A program made the translations under genes and the position numbers. From Rickettsiales bacterium (GTDB taxonomy: Bacteria > Pseudomonadota > Alphaproteobacteria > Rickettsiales > Rickettsiaceae), in assembly GCA_002402195.1 (NCBI GenBank), contig NVVL01000052.1, positions 1 through 36,048 on the forward strand: a stretch of DNA of 36,048 bases, written 5' to 3'. Under the pieces are notes generated by a model. That model was not told the origin of the DNA, made no database searches, and saw nothing but the letters and a program-made list of their open reading frames with translations. Within the stretch, counting starts at the first letter, position 1. Every line of letters begins with the position of its first letter. Positions 1-6,026 of this stretch are shown here, piece after piece.

Positions 1-396
1 GATCGCGTTGAAAAAGCATTCCTAGAGCGCAAAAAAATGCAATATTTATATGCGGAAGAGCATCATTTGGTGTTTATGGATCCGGAGTCTTTTGAGCAAT
101 TATTGCTGGATAAAGGCTTGATGGGGGATAAATTGCCGCTACTTGCAGATGGTATGAATGTGGATGTTGAGTTTTATCAAGAAGAACCGCTGAGTATCAA
201 GCTTCCAGCAACTATTATAGTCGATGTTGAGATGACAGATCCGGTGATTAAAGGTTCTACGGTCACATCTTCATATAAGCCAGCGATTTTAACGAATGGT
301 TTAAGAGTAATGGTTCCTCCATATTTAGTGTCTGGAGAGAAAATAGTAATTAAGACAGAAGATCTTACTTTTGTAGAAAGGGCGAAAAAATGTTAG
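1..396 (+). CDS. efp: Elongation factor P, C-terminal part (5' end outside window)
   Basis: EF-P binds the ribosome between the P and E sites and rescues stalling at polyproline stretches. The reading frame is open from base 1, so the gene begins before the window. An ATG at 37 is internal. The visible 131 residues cover the two C-terminal OB-fold domains, with the family-typical stretches MQYLYAEEHHLVFMDPES and GLRVMVPPYLVSGEKI near the end. The N-terminal KOW-like domain with the modifiable lysine is outside the window. The stop codon overlaps the start of the downstream IMPase-like gene by 7 bases, suggesting translational coupling. Assignment is secure; completeness cannot be judged. Confidence 0.95.
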   Translation, partial: DRVEKAFLERKKMQYLYAEEHHLVFMDPESFEQLLLDKGLMGDKLPLLADGMNVDVEFYQEEPLSIKLPATIIVDVEMTDPVIKGSTVTSSYKPAILTNGLRVMVPPYLVSGEKIVIKTEDLTFVERAKKC

Positions 397-1133
397 GAGA
401 TACCGGTTTAGTTGTCGATGCTATGAGAAAAGCATCAAGATTTTTGCAAAGAGATTATTTTGAACTCGAACATCTGCAAGCCTCTGGGAGCAAGACTTCC
501 AGCTTTTGTCAAAAGGCGTGCACTAAAGTGATGCATACATTGCACGATGAGCTGAAGAGATATTATCAAACGATAATTTTCTCTAGTGATGAAGTGAAAA
601 GCACCAATTTCAGCGGTAAAGCTGCATTGGTTGAGACTTTGGATGGTCTTGGTAATTTAGAGCGAGCTTTGCCATTTTTTGCCATTATGGTGACTATTAT
701 CTCCAATAAAGATGGCGAGATTGTTGCGGATAAAGCCATCATAAACCTGCCAGCTTTGAATGAGATATATTACGCAGAAAAAGGGAGGGGTGCTTGGGTA
801 GAGCGTCATTCATCCAATATATCTGGCGCATCACGCGTTAGGGTTTCCGGCGCGCAATCAGAGCAAGATGCTGTGGTCTCTGGCGGGCGCGAGCAGATGG
901 GGAAGGCTTTTAAATCATTTAAGAATGTCCGGTTTTTTGACTCATATACGTATGCTCTTACCTTGCTAGTCAGCGGTAAGATCGATGCTTTAATGCTAGA
1001 GACTCGCATGATCTCGCTTGCAGGAATTCAGCTATTATTGCTGGAAGCTGGCGGCTCTACGCATGAGAAGGATGGTTTACTTATAGCGTCAAATTTCAAA
1101 CTTCATGATAAAATAAAGCAGCTTTTGCTGTAA
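390..1133 (+). CDS. Divergent inositol-monophosphatase (SuhB/IMPase) family protein
   Basis: This 247-residue protein has the IMPase-family outline: a helical N-terminus, a Glu in SSDEVKST where the family has its first metal-binding Glu, a central ETLDGLGNL in place of the DPLDGTxNF signature, and a C-terminal LLLLEAGG. The first Asp of the signature is Glu and its Pro and Thr are replaced. The W-D-x-A-A-G motif that supplies another metal ligand reads M-I-S-L-A-G, so that Asp is missing. Classical Mg-dependent phosphatase activity is therefore doubtful. The RNA-polymerase- or ribosome-associated role known for SuhB in some bacteria is one alternative. The start overlaps efp by 7 bases, so the two are probably cotranscribed. 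Confidence 0.8.
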   Translation: MLGDTGLVVDAMRKASRFLQRDYFELEHLQASGSKTSSFCQKACTKVMHTLHDELKRYYQTIIFSSDEVKSTNFSGKAALVETLDGLGNLERALPFFAIMVTIISNKDGEIVADKAIINLPALNEIYYAEKGRGAWVERHSSNISGASRVRVSGAQSEQDAVVSGGREQMGKAFKSFKNVRFFDSYTYALTLLVSGKIDALMLETRMISLAGIQLLLLEAGGSTHEKDGLLIASNFKLHDKIKQLLL

Positions 1134-1223
1134 AAATGTTTTAACTAGAGTGATTTTCCACTATTATCTATTAATCAGCTGATTTCAGCGATGATTAGTG
1201 CAAAGGATAATAGTGCGGAACAT

Positions 1224-1754
1224 ATGAAGAAATTTACAATAAATTGTGATTTTAATGGGCAAATGGCTCCATTTGCTATTTATATTGGAACTCCAGAAAA
1301 GGTGCATCACCCTTTGCATTTTCAGGCTGATTGGTTAATGAAGGTCCGAGGCGGAACGATTCCTGCGGACGTAATGGATGCTGTTACTCAGCTAAATGAG
1401 CTTGCGAAAAAAAACTCCGTACCTTTGGAGGAGCTATGTGTTTACGCTCTGGGTTCTGAGTCTGGCAATGTGTTAAAAAGTGAACTTGAGCCAGCAGAAG
1501 CCAGCTTGCCGAAAAAGCCATCTCCAGAATTAAAGCCGGATGCTGAGGCTTTAAATAAACCAAAATCCCAGCAGGAGCCTCAAGCTAAGGAGCAGTCTGA
1601 ATCTAAGGAGCCACCTCCAGATAAAGCTCCAACTCCAGAAAAGCACGAGACAAACACGCATAATCAGCGCAACGCTTCAGAAGATGCAGAAGATATGTCC
1701 TCTGAAGGCGGTCACGTAGAAGATGATAGCAGTGATTCCGGGAAGTTGAAGTAA
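1224..1754 (+). CDS. DUF2610-like protein with low-complexity acidic tail
   Basis: Residues 1-80 ([20 protein letters not shown], then [10 protein letters not shown] and [12 protein letters not shown]) look like the small conserved domain I recognise as DUF2610, common in Rickettsiales. I know of no established function. The remaining 90 or so residues are rich in Pro, Glu, Lys, Ser and Asp and look disordered. The ATG at 1224 is preferred because the conserved domain begins there. An in-frame ATG at 1191 would add 11 residues but has no ribosome-binding site and lies just after a 12-base palindrome, AATCAGCTGATT (1173-1184). The gene follows efp and the IMPase-like gene on the same strand, 90 bases downstream. 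Confidence 0.7.
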   Translation: MKKFTINCDFNGQMAPFAIYIGTPEKVHHPLHFQADWLMKVRGGTIPADVMDAVTQLNELAKKNSVPLEELCVYALGSESGNVLKSELEPAEASLPKKPSPELKPDAEALNKPKSQQEPQAKEQSESKEPPPDKAPTPEKHETNTHNQRNASEDAEDMSSEGGHVEDDSSDSGKLK

Positions 1755-1831
1755 TCCTGAGTCTATGAGTGATGAAATTAATATAGATATAAATCCAGTT
1801 CAACCGTATTAAAAATGCTGAGTTAATATAG

Positions 1832-1849
1832 CCAGGGCAATCACCCTGG
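1832..1849 (+). terminator. Possible hairpin after the DUF2610-like gene
   Basis: CCAGGG and CCCTGG form a perfect 6-bp stem with a 6-base loop, about 80 bases after the stop codon. No T-run follows directly (AGATAAATCAATTTTT), so this is a weak terminator candidate. Confidence 0.35.
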
Positions 1850-1878
1850 GAGATAAATCAATTTTTCGATGTAAGTAA

Positions 1879-1907
1879 TTGACAATTATTAACTAATCCT
1901 TTATATT
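1879..1907 (+). promoter_or_regulatory. Sigma70-type promoter of the ankyrin gene
   Basis: A perfect -35 box TTGACA (1879-1884) is followed after 17 bases by TATATT (1902-1907), about 38 bases before the ATG at 1946. A ribosome-binding site AGAGG (about 1935-1939) sits between. Box sequence and spacing match a housekeeping sigma-factor promoter. Confidence 0.65.
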
Positions 1908-1945
1908 TGTATCTGAAATGGTAATAAAACAAAAGAGGTAATGTT

Positions 1946-3121
1946 ATGTCTAGGAATTTAGCGGTTTCAAGGGGTGTTTTAAGAGAGCAAAGAATAGCTA
2001 AAGTTCAGCTGTTAATAGATGCTATCAGAGGAGTTGATATTGACAAAGTAACAGAAATTCTGAGGCAAGATGCTAGGATTATTAATGGTGTGGGTAGTGA
2101 GGGGCATACTCCGCTCGTACTCGCTATTATGGTAGGTAGTAGTATAGAGTTAATTAATACGCTTATAAACCATGGAGCTAACCCCACTCTAATTGTGGGT
2201 GGTATGATCCCGCTCGTATGCGCTATTGAGAAAGGTAATATAGAGTTAATTAATACGCTTATATACCATGGAGCTGACCCCACTCTAGTTGTGGGTAGTT
2301 TTACCCCGCTCTTATATGCTATTGAGGTAGATAGTAGTATAGAGTTAATTAAAACGCTTATGGACAATGGAGCTAAACCCAATCAAGTTGTGGATATTTT
2401 TACCCCGCTCAGATGCGCTATTGGGAAAGGTAGTATAGAGTTAATTACAATGCTTATAGACCATGAAGCTAACATCAATCTAGTTACGGGTAGTTTTACC
2501 CCGCTCTCATATGCTATTGAGGTAGATAGTAGTATAGAGTTAATTAAAACGCTTATGGACAATGGAGCTAACCCCAATCAAGTTGTGGATATTTTTACCC
2601 CGCTCGGATGCGCTATTAGGAAAGGTAGTATAGAGTTAATTATAATGCTTATAGACCATGGAGCTAACCCCAATCTAGTTGCGGGTAGTTTTACCCCGCT
2701 CTTACATGCTATTGGGGTAGATAGTTGTATAGAGTTAATTACAACGCTTTTAGACCGTGGAGCTAACCCCAATCAAGTTGTGGGTAGTTTTACTCCGCTC
2801 TTGCAGGTTGCGGTAGGTGAGGGAGATAATATAGAGTTAGTTAAGGGGCTTCTAGCATACGATGCTAATGTTTTTCTAACTATATCCTTTAGTTTGTTTG
2901 GTCTCTTAGACCCCTCTAAACCAGTTGTAAAATCACTACTATGCCATGCAAGCTATCTTCAGCTAGAAGCAGTTACGGCTCTTTACCCCGCTGTACTAGA
3001 GGATTTATTAAAATCAGTGCTGTTATCAACCCTACCAGAAGGCGCGTCTTCTAACGACATTGCTCTTATTGAGCCTCCTCTAGCCGGAGATGCAGGTGCT
3101 GAAGAGGGTACAGACTTCTGA
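1946..3121 (+). CDS. Ankyrin-repeat protein
   Basis: A 391-residue protein with about eight ankyrin repeats (roughly residues 50-310), each of the form TPL-x-x-A-I followed by IELI-x-x-L-(I/M)-x-x-G-A-(N/D)-P. Ankyrin proteins mediate protein-protein contacts, and in intracellular bacteria many are secreted effectors. No signal peptide or membrane segment is seen, so any export would use another route; effector status is inference. A longer tandem unit of 195 bp (two ankyrin repeats) occurs three times in near-identical form from 2294 to 2878. This indicates recent duplication. After residue 310 the protein loses the repeat pattern and ends in an acidic tail. The start has a good AGAGG site and its own promoter. 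Confidence 0.93.
   Translation: MSRNLAVSRGVLREQRIAKVQLLIDAIRGVDIDKVTEILRQDARIINGVGSEGHTPLVLAIMVGSSIELINTLINHGANPTLIVGGMIPLVCAIEKGNIELINTLIYHGADPTLVVGSFTPLLYAIEVDSSIELIKTLMDNGAKPNQVVDIFTPLRCAIGKGSIELITMLIDHEANINLVTGSFTPLSYAIEVDSSIELIKTLMDNGANPNQVVDIFTPLGCAIRKGSIELIIMLIDHGANPNLVAGSFTPLLHAIGVDSCIELITTLLDRGANPNQVVGSFTPLLQVAVGEGDNIELVKGLLAYDANVFLTISFSLFGLLDPSKPVVKSLLCHASYLQLEAVTALYPAVLEDLLKSVLLSTLPEGASSNDIALIEPPLAGDAGAEEGTDF
2294..2878 (+). repeat. Three tandem 195-bp units inside the ankyrin gene
   Basis: The segment beginning GGTAGTTTTACCCCGCTC recurs at about 2294, 2489 and 2684, giving an exact 195-base period (65 codons, two ankyrin repeats). Units differ by scattered substitutions only and the frame is kept. 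The minus strand stays open across the units too, as a by-product of the repeat. Confidence 0.88.
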
Positions 3122-3144
3122 TCCACCCTCCAAAAAATAAACCC

Positions 3145-3163
3145 TACCCAGTTGGGTATTTTT
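3145..3163 (+). terminator. Rho-independent terminator after the ankyrin gene
   Basis: TACCC (3145-3149), loop AGTT, GGGTA (3154-3158), then TTTTT (3159-3163), 24 bases after the ankyrin stop codon. This is a short but textbook hairpin plus T-run, separating the gene from recQ. Confidence 0.65.
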
Positions 3164-3208
3164 GGTATATGATGATGCTCATTATATTATCAGCAAAAAA
3201 AAGCATCT

Positions 3209-5038
3209 ATGAAACCAGTGCATGCAAATTCACTCACCGTTTTGCGGGAAATATATGGTTACACCGAATTTCGCGGTGATCAAGGGGAGATCATTAACCA
3301 TATTATCGATGGTAACAATACATTTGTCCTGATGCCAACTGGTGGGGGGAAGTCGCTTTGTTATCAGATTCCCTCCATGTGCAGGCCGGGGGTGGGGATT
3401 GTGATCTCACCTTTGATCGCTTTGATGCGGGATCAAGTGTCGGCTTTGAGCCAGCTGGGGGTGAGCGCTGCGGCGATTAATTCCACGCAGTCATATGCGG
3501 AAATAAGTGCTACTATTGAAAAAATAGAGAATAATCAGCTAGATTTGCTCTATATCGCCCCGGAAAGGCTGCTGAGCGAAGAATTTATGGGTATAATTAA
3601 AGATGCCAAGATCGCCTTGTTTGCTATAGATGAGGCGCATTGTGTGTCTCAGTGGGGGCATGATTTCAGGCCACATTATACGCAGCTTGAAATTTTGGCC
3701 GAGAAATTCCCATCAGTGCCGCGCATAGCCCTGACCGCTACTGCTGACGCTCCAACACGTCATGATATTATCGAACGTTTGAGACTCACAAATTGCCGAT
3801 CTTTTGTGGCTGGGTTTGACCGGCCTAATATCAGTTATTCGATCACTCCTAAAAATAATCCGAAGAAACAGCTTTTGGATTTTATCAATGGAAGGAGGCG
3901 GGAAAATAGCGGAATCATTTATTGTCTCTCCAGGAAAATGTGCGAAGAAGTGGCAAAATTCCTGGTGGATAATGGCTATGATGCGCTGGTTTATCATGCT
4001 GGCATGCAAAGCAATCAGCGCGCGCAAAATCAGGATAGGTTCCTCAAAGGGGAGGGGGTTATAATGGTTGCGACGATAGCGTTTGGTATGGGCATCGACA
4101 AGCCAGATGTGCGTTTTGTGGTGCATATGAATATGCCTAAAAACATCGAATGTTACTATCAGGAAACAGGGCGCGCCGGCAGGGATGGGCTGGCCTCGGA
4201 CGCTTTGATGTTCTATGGGATGCAGGACTCTGCCATGCAGCGTAGCTTCATTGAAAACGGGGATGCGCCGGACAATCAAAAGCGCATTGAGCATCAGAAA
4301 TTAAACGCTCTGCTTGGTCTTTGCGAGGCGTCGCGCTGCAGGCGTCAGATTCTGCTTGAGTATTTTGGTGACAGCGCGGATGCGTGCGGTAATTGTGATA
4401 TTTGTTTGAATCCGCCGAAAACTTTCGATGGAACTATAGCGGCGCAGAAGGCGATCTCCTGCGTGTATCGCACTGATCAGAGGTTTGGGGTTGTCTATTT
4501 GATTGACATATTGCTCGGTAAGATTAATGATCGTATGGTTAATTTTCGGCATGATAAAATCAGCGTTTTTGGCATAGGGACAGAGCATAGCAAGCAAGAA
4601 TGGCAAAGCATTTTCCGGCAGCTAGTGGCGAGTAATTTGCTCAAAGTGGACATTGTGGGCCATGGGAGCATCTTGATCACCGAGCATGGGAGGAAATTTT
4701 TAAAGAATAAAGAAACCATAGCTCTATGTGAGTATAAAACGCAGCCTAAAGCTAAGAAAGCAAGCACGAGGGCCGCCTCAAAAGCGGTGGATGTTATTTT
4801 CACGAATGATGATCAGAGAGAGCTTTATCAGAGTCTTAAAGTCAAGAGGTTGGAACTTGCGCAGCAGCATAACGTGCCGCCATATGTGATTTTTCAGGAT
4901 AAAGCCTTGAAAGAAATGACAATGACCAAACCATCATCTCATGATGAGTTCAAGCAAATAAACGGCGTCGGAGCCAGCAAGCTTGAAAAATATGCAGATA
5001 TTTTTATAGAAGTGATAAATATTCATGATAGTGAGTAG
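3209..5038 (+). CDS. recQ: ATP-dependent DNA helicase RecQ
   Basis: RecQ is a 3'-5' DNA helicase acting in recombination and repair of stalled replication forks. The 609-residue length is normal for the bacterial enzyme. Visible motifs, in order: Walker A MPTGGGKSLCYQ (about residues 43-55); DEAH box AIDEAHCVSQWGHDFRP with the RecQ aromatic loop (about 137-155); helicase motifs V/VI in TIAFGMGIDKPDVR and QETGRAGRDG; a four-cysteine zinc site (CRRQILLEYFG, then CGNCDIC; about 376-398); a winged-helix region; and a C-terminal HRDC domain with INGVGASKLEKY (about 525-605). The ATG at 3209 fits the conserved N-terminus FRGDQGEII. The stop lies inside a 7-base tandem repeat. Confidence 0.97.
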   Translation: MKPVHANSLTVLREIYGYTEFRGDQGEIINHIIDGNNTFVLMPTGGGKSLCYQIPSMCRPGVGIVISPLIALMRDQVSALSQLGVSAAAINSTQSYAEISATIEKIENNQLDLLYIAPERLLSEEFMGIIKDAKIALFAIDEAHCVSQWGHDFRPHYTQLEILAEKFPSVPRIALTATADAPTRHDIIERLRLTNCRSFVAGFDRPNISYSITPKNNPKKQLLDFINGRRRENSGIIYCLSRKMCEEVAKFLVDNGYDALVYHAGMQSNQRAQNQDRFLKGEGVIMVATIAFGMGIDKPDVRFVVHMNMPKNIECYYQETGRAGRDGLASDALMFYGMQDSAMQRSFIENGDAPDNQKRIEHQKLNALLGLCEASRCRRQILLEYFGDSADACGNCDICLNPPKTFDGTIAAQKAISCVYRTDQRFGVVYLIDILLGKINDRMVNFRHDKISVFGIGTEHSKQEWQSIFRQLVASNLLKVDIVGHGSILITEHGRKFLKNKETIALCEYKTQPKAKKASTRAASKAVDVIFTNDDQRELYQSLKVKRLELAQQHNVPPYVIFQDKALKEMTMTKPSSHDEFKQINGVGASKLEKYADIFIEVINIHDSE

Positions 5039-5058
5039 TGAGTAGTGAGTAGTGATTA
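5031..5058 (+). repeat. GTGAGTA tandem repeat across the recQ stop codon
   Basis: GTGAGTA occurs three times in a row, followed by GTGATTA. The first copy contains the recQ stop codon TAG (5036-5038). With a 7-base unit, gain or loss of units would leave the encoded C-terminus unchanged because the stop is in the first copy. Confidence 0.8.
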
Positions 5059-5112
5059 GGGGTAATTTACAAGTCTTGTAAACTCCTACAGCCAGCAATC
5101 AATCGTCATGCT

Positions 5113-5413
5113 TCAAATATTTTGTATATTAGTTTTGAAATCCATTTTTTCATGTAGGACTCTGATGATATTTATACGAGTTGTTGTGAGTTTATAGAAC
5201 ACAAAATGTCTATGAATTTGATATTGCTGATATCCAGGTCGTACATAATCACAATTGATACCAATTTGAGGATTGTTTTGTAAAGTGTTGAATCCCGTAG
5301 TGAGCTGATCAAAATATTCATCAGCTCCGCGTTGGCCCCATTGTTAGTATGTAATAACTCCAAATATTTTTTAAGTCTTCATTCGCTTTCGATTGTAGGT
5401 GAATTTTAAGCAT
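5113..5413 (-). pseudogene. parE: ParE-type toxin gene with a frameshift
   Basis: Read on the minus strand from ATG at 5413, the frame gives MLKIHLQSKANEDLKNIWSY, a typical ParE/RelE-fold N-terminus, then hits TGA TGA after about 34 codons. Removing one base near 5341 restores the rest: WGQRGADEYFDQL, a middle part with NCDYVRPGYQQYQIH, then FVFYKLTTTRINIIRVLHEK and a natural stop at 5113. The span is 301 bases, one more than a multiple of three. The restored product of about 99 residues is of normal ParE length. The start overlaps the end of parD, as in parDE operons. So this was a gyrase-poisoning toxin, now apparently inactive, unless the shift is a sequencing error or programmed. Confidence 0.82.
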
Positions 5414-5672
5414 CATTGCTCAGGTTCGGGCTCAGTTCAGATTTTGCTTCACGTCGTATGGTCTGCATATTTAACTCTCCAGCATCACCGCTTAGCTCAC
5501 CTTGGATTAGGGCGTGGCGTAAGAGTTCTAAATGAGTATTTACTGCTTTTTCTTCTAGGGTTCGAAGAGCGCAGCGAACTACTTCACTAGCAGAGGCATA
5601 TCTCCCGCCTACTATTTCATTTTTGATAAATTTTTCCCAATGAATACCAAGTGTTAGGCTTGTATTTGCCAT
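5406..5672 (-). CDS. parD: ParD-family antitoxin
   Basis: This 88-residue protein matches the ParD/CC2985 antitoxin pattern: a ribbon-helix-helix N-terminus (TSLTLGIHWEKFIKNEIVGG), then RYASASEVVRCALRTLEEK, and a charged C-terminal segment that would wrap the toxin. ParD dimers bind their own promoter and neutralise ParE. A GAGG ribosome-binding site precedes the ATG. The stop codon overlaps the start of the frameshifted parE by 8 bases, the usual coupled arrangement. With the toxin disrupted, the antitoxin may be a relic or still act as a repressor or anti-toxin against other ParE copies. Confidence 0.88.
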   Translation of the reverse strand: MANTSLTLGIHWEKFIKNEIVGGRYASASEVVRCALRTLEEKAVNTHLELLRHALIQGELSGDAGELNMQTIRREAKSELSPNLSNDA

Positions 5673-5769
5673 GATTAGACCTCATGAATAATTTGATTTT
5701 CACTACTTATGAATATAAACCATTTTCCCTTCTTTGTCAATTTGGTTAGGTTTCATTTCTTTAAGTGGT

Positions 5770-5791
5770 TTGTATAGTTGTATTTATACAA
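5770..5791. repeat. Inverted repeat upstream of parD
   Basis: TTGTATA and TATACAA form a perfect 7-bp inverted repeat with an 8-base spacer, about 100 bases upstream of parD in the 354-base gap before the symporter-kinase gene. It could be an operator or chance in AT-rich DNA. Apart from this and the candidate promoter at 5958-5986, nothing recognisable lies in this gap. Confidence 0.3.
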
Positions 5792-5957
5792 TCAAAAGTT
5801 CAATACAAGAAAATACCCAAAAACAGCAAAAGCCATTCAATATTAAAACCTTGTAGCGCAGAAAATGCACCAGATGCAAAACACTCAGACTCTAGCTTAG
5901 GGTTGTTTGTGTAACTAAATAGTTGATTGTTGTTAATATCTTTTCTAAAAAGAAGGC

Positions 5958-5986
5958 TTGTAATTGTGTTTAGATCAGGCTATTAA
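5958..5986 (+). promoter_or_regulatory. Candidate promoter of the symporter-kinase gene
   Basis: TTGTAA (5958-5963) and TATTAA (5981-5986) are separated by 17 bases and lie about 40 bases before the ATG at 6027. A ribosome-binding site GGAAGGA lies around 6011-6017. The -35 box is imperfect. Confidence 0.42.
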
Positions 5987-6026
5987 TGGTGGTCGGAGTT
6001 TTTTTTAACGGAAGGAATGTAGATAT

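Noticed and set aside
1765..1812. 15-codon ORF after the DUF2610-like gene (MSDEINIDINPVQPY)
   Set aside because: No ribosome-binding site and too short to distinguish from chance.
2005..2772. Three minus-strand ORFs opposite the ankyrin gene
   Set aside because: Their open frames and repeated sequence follow from the ankyrin repeats on the plus strand. No ribosome-binding sites or known motifs.
5172..5363. 63-residue minus-strand ORF
   Set aside because: It lies inside the frameshifted parE in a third frame. The parE reading explains the DNA better.
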